Positions 7,117-15,640 of a DNA stretch of 64,000 nucleotides are shown here, piece by piece. Origin of the DNA: Ectobacillus ponti (GTDB lineage Bacteria; Bacillota; Bacilli; Bacillales; Bacillaceae_G); assembly GCF_024294785.1 (NCBI RefSeq), contig NZ_JANCLT010000006.1, forward strand, positions 1 through 64,000, read 5' to 3'. The position numbers and the translations under genes were made by a program. Positions within the stretch are counted from its first letter, which is position 1, and every line of letters begins with the position of its first letter. The notes beneath the pieces were generated by a model. That model ran no database searches and had not been told where the DNA came from. It was given only the letters and a program-made list of their open reading frames with translations.

Positions 7117-10100
7117 ATGAGAAACAAAAAGCAATGGTCCATTTTGCTGATTCTTGTTTTGCTGCTGCAATTGGTCTCCTATGCAGTGCCGATCAGTAAA
7201 GCGGCAGCTGAGGATGCCGGCAAAATTGTGACGCTTGTCGGGGATCTGCAAAGCGAACTGGGTCATACAGGCGACTGGGACCCGGCTGCGGCTGTGACAA
7301 AAATGAAGAATCTCGGCAATGGTCTCTATGAATTCAAGGGCACCTTGCCGGCTGGAAGCTATCAATATAAGATTGCCGTCGGCGGTTCTTGGGATGAGAA
7401 CTATGGCAAGGACGGAAAGTCCGGCGGAGACAATATCAGCTTGTCTCTGAGCGAGTCCAAAGAGGTGACATTCTACTACAATGATGCCACGCATAAAATT
7501 GCGGACTCCACCTGGTATACAGCCATTGCAGCAGATAAGCTGCCGCGTTTGGCAGGAACCATCCAGCCAGCTATAAAAGCCGGGGATGAATGGTCTCCCG
7601 GCACTTCGACAGCCATCTTGACAGATGCTGATTTTGACGGAGTGTACACATTAAAAACAACGGTGCCAAAAGGCAAATATGAGTTTAAGGTTGTGCTCGG
7701 CAATAACTGGGGCGAACAGTATCCGGGCGACAACATGCAGCTGAATGTACTGAGCGACAGCGAAATTACATTCTCCTTTAACAGCGAAACAAAAGCGGTG
7801 TTAACGGACTACAACCCTGGCGTATCCGACGGCCAGATTGCCAAGGACAAGCTGTTTCACAATACATGGGAAGCAGCATACCGCCAGCCATTCGGAGCTG
7901 TGCCTGCAGGGCAGGAAGTAACGCTCCGCTTGGCAGCGAAGAAAGGCGACCTCACTCGTGCCAGCCTGCAGGTGAAGAATTACTTAACAGGCAGCACAAA
8001 GGTGGTCAAGATGAAGTACGCCGGCTGGACAGATGTAGTCGGACAAGGCCCGACAGAATTTTGGGAAGCGGCCTTCACGCCTGAGCAAAAGGGTGTGCAT
8101 GGCTATAAGTTCATTGTTGGCGACGGGGCAGCTGTTGCGGAATACGGTGAGGATACAACAGAAGGCGGCACAGGAGCGGCTGCTGATGCCAATGCCGGCC
8201 TGTTCCAATTGACAGTTTACGATCCGTCCTACAAAACGCCGGACTGGATGAAGGAAGCAGTTGTCTATCAAATCTTCCCGGATCGGTTCTTTAATGGAAA
8301 CACAAGCAACGATCACGCGAAGGATGAGCAGGGTGCACGCGGCAGCCAGCCGATTGAGCATCCAAAGAGCTGGAATACACTTCCTGACAATCCGCGTATT
8401 AAAGAAAACAACTTGGGCCCTTACGATGGCGACGGTGAATGGAGCAACGACTTCTTCGGAGGAGACATCGCGGGTGTACAGAAGAAGCTGGACTATCTGC
8501 AATCTCTAGGGGTCAACACCCTGTATCTGAACCCGATTGCGGAAGCAGCCTCCAACCATAAGTACGATGCTACAGATTACAAAGCAATTGACCCAATGTT
8601 TGGCTCACCTGCAGAATTTGAAGCATTCGTGAAGGAATTGGAACAGCGCCATATGCATTTGATCCTGGATGGCGTGTTCAATCACGTGGCGGACGATTCC
8701 GTCTATTTCGACCGCTATCATAAATACAACACAGTCGGCGCTTATGAATACTGGTCTGCTGTGTATGACCTGATGAATGATAAGAAGATGTCTGAAGCTG
8801 ATGCCAAAGCGGCAGCTGAAAAGAAATTCAAGGATGAAGGCCAGGAGTTCAGCCCGTACGGCTTCCACAACTGGTTCAACATTCAAAACGAGAAGGTAGA
8901 AGCCGGCACGAAAAACGAGCACTATAAGTATCAAGGCTGGTGGGGCTATGACAGTCTACCGGAGATCAAGTCCGTTCCAGGCACAGCTGTCAATCATGAC
9001 AGCGAGCTGAACAATACACCATTTGCGAATTACATCTTCCGCGACAGTGATTCCGTCGCGAAATCTTGGATTGAACGCGGTTCCTCCGGCTGGCGCTTGG
9101 ACGTGGCCAACGAAGTGGACGAGGAGTTCTGGAGACAGTTCCGCCAAGACTTGAAAACAAAGATGGTCGGCGAAGGTGCGACACTGCAGCCGGGCGAAGC
9201 GCCGCTGATTCTCGGGGAGATCTGGGACGATGCTTCCAAATACTTCGTCGGCGATCAGTATGATTCTGTAATGAACTACCGTTTCCGCGGTGCTGTTCTG
9301 GACTTCTTGAAGAACGGAAAAGCGGAAAATGCAAATAACCAACTGACAGCCATTCAGGAAGACTACCCGCGCGAAAGCTTCTATGCGCTGATGAACCTGA
9401 TGGGCTCCCATGATACAGCGCGTGCTGTATTCCTGCTGGGCAACGGTACAGACAATGCAGAGCGGGCAGAATGGGACAAGAACTACAATTACGAATTGGG
9501 CAAGCAGCGCCTGAAGCTGGCAGCCACGCTGCAAATGGGCTATGCCGGCGCGCCGACGATTTACTACGGTGATGAGGCGGGCGTAACAGGCTCCAAGGAT
9601 CCGGACGATCGCCGCACATATCCGTGGGGCAACGAGGATAAAGACCTGATTGCTTACTATCAGGCAATTGGAAAAGTGCGTACGCAGCACGCTGACCTGT
9701 TTGCGAACGGGGAACTGAAGCATGTGTATGCAAAAGGCGATGTGCTGGCTTATGCACGCACAAATGGAAAAGATGCAGCTATCGTGGTGGTGAACCGCGG
9801 CAGCAGCGAGCAAACAGTGGAAATCCCTGTGGCTGCATTTGCAAACAGCGGTGTTGCCTTCACAGATGAATTGCAGCAGGCTTACAAAGCAACATCTGAA
9901 AATGGTGTGCTGAAGGTAACAGTGGGCGCCATGCAGGGCCGTATGCTCACAGCGGGATTAGATGTACAGGCACCTGCGGCGGTTACAGACCTGAAGGCTG
10001 CCGAGCAGTCTAAAGAAGCTTCCCTGACTTGGAGCGGTAATGCAGTGAAATATTGCATTTACCAATCCAACATCAGCGGCGCTCTGTTCAAGAAGATCGG

Positions 10101-12378
10101 CGAAACAACAGAAAAGTCCTTCCAGGCAACAGGCTTGGATAATGGACGGAGCTACTACTTCGCGGTTGCAGCGGTAGATGCGAATGGAAATCCATCCAAG
10201 CTGGCAGAAACAAAGGAAGTCATTCCGCATTATGACCTTGGTGCGGCATCCGTTAAGGTGCTGACGCAGCTTGAGAACGGCACGCTCGATTTGTCCAAGG
10301 CAAACACAGTGCAGGCAGCGATTGAATTGGCAGGCGCAACAGAGCAAGGACAGGCAGAAGGCATGACAGCACAGCTGGAAGTGCAGGCGCCAGGCCTTGA
10401 TCAGCCTGAAGTATTCACCGCTTCCTACAGTCATCAGGACGGCGCGAAAAACGTATTCCAATCCTCCTTCCGCGCATTTGCGGCGGGCCAGTACACCTAT
10501 CGCTTTGCCTTCAGCTCCGACAACGGCCGGACCTGGAGCAAGACAGATGCATACAAGGTGACTCTGACAAAGGATACAGCGGATACAGAGCAGCCGGCGG
10601 CGGCAGTGGAGCTGCAGCAGCCAGTTCAGGAATCCGGGCAGGTTAATCTGCACTGGAGCCTGACTAATAAGAAAGATCCATTCCTTACAACAATTACACG
10701 TGACGGCGCGGTAATTGCTGTACTGGATGATGGAAATGCCGCAACGTACCGTGATTATGAGGTGGCAAACGGCAAGACATACAAGTACCAAGTGCATGTA
10801 TATGATAAGGCCGGCAATACAACAGCATCCAAAGAGGTTTCTGTTACCCCTGATATTGTCATGGTACAGGTTACCTTCAAGGTGAACGCACCGGCGTACA
10901 CCCCGCTTACAGAGAAAATCACTATGCCGGGCAGCGCCAACGGCTGGAACAACGGCGCTTGGGAAATGAGCCGCAACGGTGCGGTAACACCGGATTGGGA
11001 GTATACAGTGGAGCTGCAGGAAGGTACAGAGGTGACCTACAAGTACGTCAAAGGCAGCTCTTGGGACCAGGAAGGCCTGCCGGATCATACACCTGGCAAT
11101 GCAGGTGATGATGACGTGAGCTTGTACGGCTATGGTGCAATCGGTACAGACATGAAGGTCATTGTACAAAACCAAGGCGGCAATAAAATGGTGGTGCAAG
11201 ACAAAATCCTGCGCTGGATCGACCAGCCGGTTGTCATCACATCTCCGGTGAACGGAACGGTGACAGACGGTGATACAGTAGAGGTAAAAGGAAATGCCAT
11301 CAAGGGCGGCAATTTAACAATCGGCGGCGAGAAGGTAGCCATTCGGGATGATTTGACCTTCAGCCATCAGGTGAAGCTGCAGCCTGGCAAGAACGACATT
11401 GAAGTGGACATTGAGCCATCTGAAGACAGCAAGACCAATATCTTCAAGGGTGATGCCGGCGCCATCGACAAGAATACGAAGAAGCTGGTGCTGAGCGTAG
11501 AGCGCAGCGGCGGCACGACGGAGCCGGAGGATGGCGTTGTTACAGTGAATCCGGCAACAACAGTGACAGACGGCACAATGACAGCCGCAGTAACGGATGA
11601 GCACGCGGCAGCTGTGAAAAACGGCGGCACGCTGCATGTGGAGCCGAAGAATGCCAAGGAGCAGAAGCAGCTTGTTATTGCGTTCCCATCCTCTGTACTG
11701 GCCAAGCTGATTGAGCAGGGTGCAGATCTGCTTGTTGATAAAGGAGACACAGCTCTTTCTATCCCAACGGCTGTACTGGCCCAGCTGAAAGAGGCGGCAG
11801 GCGGACAGGATGTGAAGATCAGCATGCACAAGCTGACAGCACAAGGTGCAATCGGCCCTGTGTACGATTTCTCCATCCTGGCAGGCAAAACAACTGTTCA
11901 TGAGTTCAAGGAAGAAATCCATCTGTTCTTCAACACGGGCAAAGTGGAAGGTGTTGCTGCCAAGGATGTGGCAGTCGCCTACTACAATCCGGAAAGCAAG
12001 AAGTGGGAGCTGCAGGACAGCACATATGATGAAGAGTCAGGTGTGGCTGCCGCGGCAGTCAAGCACTTCAGCACATACGGTGTTGTGAACGCGGCAAAGG
12101 CTGATGGGACAGGAGCGCCGGACCAAGGCGGCACACCTGGAAAAGATCCAGGCACGAAGCCGGGCCAAGAAGGCAATCCTGGAACCGGCACAACCCCGGA
12201 TCAGGGCAGCACTCCTGGAAAGGGAACTGGTACTACGGCACCGACAACGGGTCCTGTTGCGGAAGAGGGCAAGGATAACCTTCCTGACACAGCAACGATG
12301 ACATTTAACCTGTTGCTGCTGGGAGCGGCACTTACAGGCGCAGGCGTACTTGTATACCGCAGAAAGGCTGCGAAGTAA
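7117..12378 (+). CDS. sortase-anchored multidomain amylopullulanase
   Basis: A 1,753-residue surface enzyme for starch, glycogen or pullulan. Order: signal peptide (1-31); two X25-type starch-binding modules (about 36-128 and 143-235); CBM34-like module; GH13 catalytic domain (about 385-880) with region I DGVFNH, nucleophile Asp in GWRLDVANE (about 662), acid/base Glu in GEIW (about 701) and GSHD (about 765); FN3-like modules; CBM20-like module (about 1249-1350); a beta-rich C-terminal domain; a G/T/P-rich linker; and LPDTA (1722) plus hydrophobic segment and RRKAAK tail. The start at 7117 has GGGGGAGG 5 nt upstream. Cre sites upstream indicate carbon repression. LPDTA suggests a class D sortase. 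Alpha-1,6 versus alpha-1,4 preference cannot be settled from motifs. Confidence 0.9.
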   Translation: MRNKKQWSILLILVLLLQLVSYAVPISKAAAEDAGKIVTLVGDLQSELGHTGDWDPAAAVTKMKNLGNGLYEFKGTLPAGSYQYKIAVGGSWDENYGKDGKSGGDNISLSLSESKEVTFYYNDATHKIADSTWYTAIAADKLPRLAGTIQPAIKAGDEWSPGTSTAILTDADFDGVYTLKTTVPKGKYEFKVVLGNNWGEQYPGDNMQLNVLSDSEITFSFNSETKAVLTDYNPGVSDGQIAKDKLFHNTWEAAYRQPFGAVPAGQEVTLRLAAKKGDLTRASLQVKNYLTGSTKVVKMKYAGWTDVVGQGPTEFWEAAFTPEQKGVHGYKFIVGDGAAVAEYGEDTTEGGTGAAADANAGLFQLTVYDPSYKTPDWMKEAVVYQIFPDRFFNGNTSNDHAKDEQGARGSQPIEHPKSWNTLPDNPRIKENNLGPYDGDGEWSNDFFGGDIAGVQKKLDYLQSLGVNTLYLNPIAEAASNHKYDATDYKAIDPMFGSPAEFEAFVKELEQRHMHLILDGVFNHVADDSVYFDRYHKYNTVGAYEYWSAVYDLMNDKKMSEADAKAAAEKKFKDEGQEFSPYGFHNWFNIQNEKVEAGTKNEHYKYQGWWGYDSLPEIKSVPGTAVNHDSELNNTPFANYIFRDSDSVAKSWIERGSSGWRLDVANEVDEEFWRQFRQDLKTKMVGEGATLQPGEAPLILGEIWDDASKYFVGDQYDSVMNYRFRGAVLDFLKNGKAENANNQLTAIQEDYPRESFYALMNLMGSHDTARAVFLLGNGTDNAERAEWDKNYNYELGKQRLKLAATLQMGYAGAPTIYYGDEAGVTGSKDPDDRRTYPWGNEDKDLIAYYQAIGKVRTQHADLFANGELKHVYAKGDVLAYARTNGKDAAIVVVNRGSSEQTVEIPVAAFANSGVAFTDELQQAYKATSENGVLKVTVGAMQGRMLTAGLDVQAPAAVTDLKAAEQSKEASLTWSGNAVKYCIYQSNISGALFKKIGETTEKSFQATGLDNGRSYYFAVAAVDANGNPSKLAETKEVIPHYDLGAASVKVLTQLENGTLDLSKANTVQAAIELAGATEQGQAEGMTAQLEVQAPGLDQPEVFTASYSHQDGAKNVFQSSFRAFAAGQYTYRFAFSSDNGRTWSKTDAYKVTLTKDTADTEQPAAAVELQQPVQESGQVNLHWSLTNKKDPFLTTITRDGAVIAVLDDGNAATYRDYEVANGKTYKYQVHVYDKAGNTTASKEVSVTPDIVMVQVTFKVNAPAYTPLTEKITMPGSANGWNNGAWEMSRNGAVTPDWEYTVELQEGTEVTYKYVKGSSWDQEGLPDHTPGNAGDDDVSLYGYGAIGTDMKVIVQNQGGNKMVVQDKILRWIDQPVVITSPVNGTVTDGDTVEVKGNAIKGGNLTIGGEKVAIRDDLTFSHQVKLQPGKNDIEVDIEPSEDSKTNIFKGDAGAIDKNTKKLVLSVERSGGTTEPEDGVVTVNPATTVTDGTMTAAVTDEHAAAVKNGGTLHVEPKNAKEQKQLVIAFPSSVLAKLIEQGADLLVDKGDTALSIPTAVLAQLKEAAGGQDVKISMHKLTAQGAIGPVYDFSILAGKTTVHEFKEEIHLFFNTGKVEGVAAKDVAVAYYNPESKKWELQDSTYDEESGVAAAAVKHFSTYGVVNAAKADGTGAPDQGGTPGKDPGTKPGQEGNPGTGTTPDQGSTPGKGTGTTAPTTGPVAEEGKDNLPDTATMTFNLLLLGAALTGAGVLVYRRKAAK

Positions 12379-12383
12379 GAGTG

Positions 12384-12419
12384 GGAAGGCTGGTTCATCT
12401 GTGGCCAGCCCTTCTTTTC
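12384..12419 (+). terminator. terminator after the amylopullulanase gene
   Basis: GAAGGCTGG pairs with CCAGCCCTTC (one bulge) and is followed by TTTT. Confidence 0.7.
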
Positions 12420-12599
12420 AGATATTTTGCAGATCACCTCCCTGAACAGGTGAATTCATGTTAGAATTCCTATATAATGATGAATATTAGAGGATAAATC
12501 AGAAAAATTAGCTGACCATGGGGAAGTTTCCTGTTTTTTGCACAAAACAGTACCGAAATGCCAGTTGCATAAGTTTTTCGACTTTTTTCGATAAAATTC

Positions 12600-12628
12600 T
12601 TGTCTGGCTTGTATTCGTATGATATACT
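12600..12628 (+). promoter_or_regulatory. sigma-A promoter upstream of the queG leader
   Basis: TTGTCT and TATACT with a 17-nt spacer. Initiation would fall near 12635, about 190 nt before queG and 100 nt before a strong terminator. Confidence 0.7.
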
Positions 12629-12634
12629 CACTGT

Positions 12635-12779
12635 ATTACATGGCTCGTACATGTAAACGAGAGGGAATACGATCAGCAGTTCAGCTCGTATCCATCATAC
12701 AGAGTTTGTACAGGCAGTATACTTTCGTGACAAACGCAGTGTTTCGTTTCCTAGATGAACGGGGCATTGCGTTTTTTTA
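12635..12779 (+). ncRNA. candidate small RNA or attenuated leader before queG
   Basis: The promoter at 12600-12628 and the terminator at 12733-12779 enclose about 145 nt without a convincing gene. Local pairings include CTCGT/ACGAG at the 5' end and ATACGA/TCGTAT in the middle. The terminator is a 16-pair stem (AACGCAG...TTGCGTT with G:U pairs) followed by seven T. It matches no riboswitch I recognise: no preQ1, purine or T-box signature is seen. Either a stand-alone sRNA or a terminator-controlled leader of the queG operon would fit. Confidence 0.5.
12733..12779 (+). terminator. strong terminator between the leader promoter and queG
   Basis: AACGCAGTGTTTCGTT (12733-12748) pairs along its full length with AACGGGGCATTGCGTT (12758-12773) and runs into a T tract. 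Confidence 0.85.
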
Positions 12780-12825
12780 TGCGTGCCGATAAAATGTTAA
12801 AATTATACAAGTGGGAGGGGTACAG

Positions 12826-13962
12826 ATGAATTGGGAGGAAGTAAAGCGGGATGTGATTGCCTACAGCAGGCAAATCGGCATCGACAAAATCGGCTTTGCC
12901 AGCGCGGAGCCGTTCACAGAGCTGAAGCAAAGATTGATTGCCCAACAGCAGCTGAACTATCAGTCCGGCTTTGAAGAAGCCGATCTGGAGAAGCGGACGA
13001 ATCCGGCGCTGCTGCTGCCGGGAGCGCAGTCCATCATTTCCATTGCGTTGGCGTATCCCTCCAAGCTGAAGGATGCACCGAAAAGCAAGCGGGGGGAACG
13101 AAGAGGCATCTTCTGCCGCGCTTCCTGGGGACAGGATTATCACCATGTGCTGCGCGACCGCCTGCAAAAGCTGGAGCACTATCTGCAGGAGCGTCTGCCC
13201 AGCGCCGAATTACAATCCATGGTTGATACAGGAGAGCTGAGTGACCGGGCGGTTGCGGAGCGGGCGGGCATCGGCTGGAGCGGCAAGAACTGCTCCATTA
13301 TCACACCGGAGTTTGGTTCCTATGTGTACTTGGGAGAAATGATCACCAATATTCCGTTTCCGCCGGATACTCCAATTGAAGATGGCTGCGGCACCTGCAA
13401 CAAATGCATTGAGGTTTGCCCAACCGGGGCGCTGGTGCAGGGCGGGCAGCTGAATGCACAAAAGTGCATTGCCTTTTTGACACAAACGAAGGGCTTTCTG
13501 CCGGATGAATACCGGGAGAAAATCGGCAACCGTCTCTATGGCTGCGATACTTGCCAAACTGTATGTCCGAAGAATAAGGGCATTGATTTTCACAACCATC
13601 CCGAAATGGAGCCGGACCCCGAGCTGGCAAAGCCATTGCTGCGGCCCCTGCTGACAATCGGGAACAAGGAATTTAAAGAGAAATATGGTCCGATGTCCGG
13701 GTCATGGCGCGGCAAGAAGCCCATTCAGCGCAATGCCATTTTGGCATTGGCTCATTACAAGGATGAAACAGCCGTACCAGATTTAATCGGCGTTTTGTGC
13801 AATGACCCGCGGCCGGTGCTCCGGGGAACGGCTGCCTGGGCACTTGGCAAGATCGGGGCGCCGGACACAGGTGATGTTCTGGAGAAGGCCAAGTCTGCTG
13901 AAACGGATGAGGACGTACTGAAGGAAATTGAAAAGGGCCTGTCGCTGCTGCAAAACAGGTAG
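12826..13962 (+). CDS. queG: epoxyqueuosine reductase QueG
   Basis: A 378-residue protein catalysing the last step of queuosine formation in tRNA, reduction of epoxyqueuosine, with cobalamin and two [4Fe-4S] clusters. Both cluster motifs are visible, CGTCNKCIEVCPTG (about residues 190-203) and CDTCQTVCPKN (about 240-250), and the C-terminus carries HEAT-like repeats (PDLIGVL, RGTAAWALGKIG). The ATG at 12826 has GGGAGGGG five nt upstream; the GTG at 12811 lies on that site. The gene is yhbA in B. subtilis and keeps its neighbours yhbB and trmL here. A promoter-terminator leader lies upstream. Confidence 0.95.
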   Translation: MNWEEVKRDVIAYSRQIGIDKIGFASAEPFTELKQRLIAQQQLNYQSGFEEADLEKRTNPALLLPGAQSIISIALAYPSKLKDAPKSKRGERRGIFCRASWGQDYHHVLRDRLQKLEHYLQERLPSAELQSMVDTGELSDRAVAERAGIGWSGKNCSIITPEFGSYVYLGEMITNIPFPPDTPIEDGCGTCNKCIEVCPTGALVQGGQLNAQKCIAFLTQTKGFLPDEYREKIGNRLYGCDTCQTVCPKNKGIDFHNHPEMEPDPELAKPLLRPLLTIGNKEFKEKYGPMSGSWRGKKPIQRNAILALAHYKDETAVPDLIGVLCNDPRPVLRGTAAWALGKIGAPDTGDVLEKAKSAETDEDVLKEIEKGLSLLQNR

Positions 13963-14018
13963 GACAGACAGAATTGGGCTTCTCTCCTCATAAGGTAGTA
14001 GATGAGGGGGGAGCCGTG

Positions 14019-14915
14019 ATGAGAATCCGAAGAATTCTGGAAGAGCTTGTGCACGATCATGTGGAATTTCTCGTCAGTGACTTATCCAGAAGTGCCCATA
14101 TACCGAAAGACACGCTGCAGGTATTGCAGCGAAAAAAGGATATGATGCAGCGCCGCGGCGCGGAAATTGTAAAATGCGATGCCCGGCTGGCGGTTGCCCG
14201 CGAGATGACTGTCGGAAAGCAGAAGCAGATTGATTATACAGTCCACTATCAGCATCTCGTGAGGCAGAGGGATTATTTCTATATCGAGGAAGAGAAGTGG
14301 GAGCGCCGGCTGCTGCTTGAGAGCAACAAAGTGGCGGCTGACGGCTTTCTGCGGGCAGAGGAGTTTTCTCCCCCGGAGGCAAGGATTGAGCGGGAGGTCA
14401 CGAAGGGCAAGGGAGACCTGATTCCGTATCAGTACAATCGGCTGGAGGCTGTCCGCTATGCCGAGGCCTGGTGGAACGGCCGCAACCCGGCGTACAAGAA
14501 TTTTCAGGATAATTGCACGAATTTCATCTCGCAATGTCTGCGCGCCGGCACAGCTCCCATGAACGGCTATCCGAATGCCGGCCGGGGCTGGTGGCAGCAG
14601 AACAGCCAGTGGAGCTGGAGCTGGGCTGTCGCCAATTCCTTCTACTGGTATTTATCCGGTTCCTCTGTCGGCTTGCGGGCGCAGCGAATGGAGCGTCCGG
14701 AGGATTTGCTGCTGGGGGATGTGATTGCGTATGATTTTGAAAATGATGGCCGCTGGAATCATACAACCATTGTGACGGCCAAGGATGCGAACGGCATGCC
14801 GCTTGTGAATGCCCACTCCGCCGACAGCCGCCGGCGCTATTGGGCTTATGAGGATTCCAGCAAATACACGCCGCAGATGAGGTATCAGTTCTTCCGCATC
14901 CTCGACAATGTGTAA
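14019..14915 (+). CDS. yhbB: YhbB-like amidase-domain protein
   Basis: A 298-residue protein with an Amidase_6-type (NlpC/P60-related) C-terminal domain from about residue 145: the motif DNCTNFISQCL holds the presumed nucleophilic Cys, WNHTTIV the catalytic His, and AHSADS a further conserved block. The first 140 residues are charged and helical and have no signal peptide. In B. subtilis yhbB lies between queG and trmL exactly as here, and is reported as sporulation-linked; the substrate is unknown. The start at 14019 has GAGGGGGGAG 5-9 nt upstream and follows queG by 56 nt, so co-transcription is likely. Confidence 0.85.
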   Translation: MRIRRILEELVHDHVEFLVSDLSRSAHIPKDTLQVLQRKKDMMQRRGAEIVKCDARLAVAREMTVGKQKQIDYTVHYQHLVRQRDYFYIEEEKWERRLLLESNKVAADGFLRAEEFSPPEARIEREVTKGKGDLIPYQYNRLEAVRYAEAWWNGRNPAYKNFQDNCTNFISQCLRAGTAPMNGYPNAGRGWWQQNSQWSWSWAVANSFYWYLSGSSVGLRAQRMERPEDLLLGDVIAYDFENDGRWNHTTIVTAKDANGMPLVNAHSADSRRRYWAYEDSSKYTPQMRYQFFRILDNV

Positions 14916-14980
14916 ACAAGTTTTTAGATGGGGCCGCAGGGTGATATAATAAGGAGCAGAATACAACAGAGGTGAACATT

Positions 14981-15469
14981 GTGGGAATTCATGTCGTTTT
15001 ATATCAGCCCCTGATTCCGGCCAATACCGGCAATATTGCGCGCACCTGCGCAGGAACGGGTGCCTCTCTTCATTTAATCCGGCCGCTCGGCTTTTCAACG
15101 GATGATAAGGCCTTGAAGCGTGCCGGCCTTGATTATTGGGAGCATGTGGACATTCACTATTATGACTCCTTGGATGAATTTTACGAAAAGAATGCCGGAG
15201 GGGAGTTTTTCTACTTAACGAAGTATGGCAAAAAGCCGCATTCCTCCTTTGACTACAGCAACCGGGAACAGGAGTATTACTTCGTGTTTGGGCGCGAAAC
15301 AGACGGACTGCCGGCCAATGTCGTGCAGGAAAACTATGAGCGCTGCCTGCGGGTGCCGATGAACCAAAATATCCGTTCGCTTAATCTGTCCAATACAGCG
15401 GCCATTCTTGTATATGAGGCGCTGCGCCAGCAGGATTACCCGGATTTGGAGAAAGAGATTATGTACTAA
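14981..15469 (+). CDS. trmL: tRNA (cytidine/uridine-34-2'-O)-methyltransferase TrmL
   Basis: A 162-residue SPOUT methyltransferase that modifies the wobble base of tRNA-Leu isoacceptors with AdoMet. Signature blocks are PANTGNIARTC near the N-terminus, the AdoMet-loop FGRETDGLP (about residues 103-111) and RSLNLSNTAAILVYEALRQ in the trefoil knot. B. subtilis calls it cspR/trmL in the same position. The GTG at 14981 is chosen: AGAGGTGA lies 5-6 nt upstream and the family begins with the HVVLYQP strand. A terminator follows directly. Confidence 0.93.
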   Translation: MGIHVVLYQPLIPANTGNIARTCAGTGASLHLIRPLGFSTDDKALKRAGLDYWEHVDIHYYDSLDEFYEKNAGGEFFYLTKYGKKPHSSFDYSNREQEYYFVFGRETDGLPANVVQENYERCLRVPMNQNIRSLNLSNTAAILVYEALRQQDYPDLEKEIMY

Positions 15470-15475
15470 CAAACA

Positions 15476-15506
15476 TGCAGGCTCGTTTCCTGCATGCTTT
15501 TTCTTG
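15476..15506 (+). terminator. terminator after trmL
   Basis: CATGCAGG and CCTGCATG around CTCGTTT, followed by CTTTTTCTT. Confidence 0.88.
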
Positions 15507-15640
15507 TCTTTTTTCCAGAAATGGTACATAACCTTCATTATAATGCGTCTTAGGGGAAGACTAGGCATAATGAAAAATCGATAAGGAACAGATGATATAT
15601 ACTGGAGGATTACCTACTTGAGGAGAATGGAGAGAAATAT

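Noticed and set aside
8956-11922. Several long open frames on the minus strand within the amylopullulanase gene
   Set aside because: They are Cys/His-rich shadows of a GC-rich repetitive coding sequence, without ribosome sites or family resemblance.
12635-12779. preQ1, T-box or purine riboswitch before queG
   Set aside because: None of the conserved cores of these classes can be found by eye.
12640-12792. Open frame of 50 codons inside the queG leader
   Set aside because: It begins about 5 nt from the presumed transcription start, has no ribosome site and runs through the terminator hairpin.
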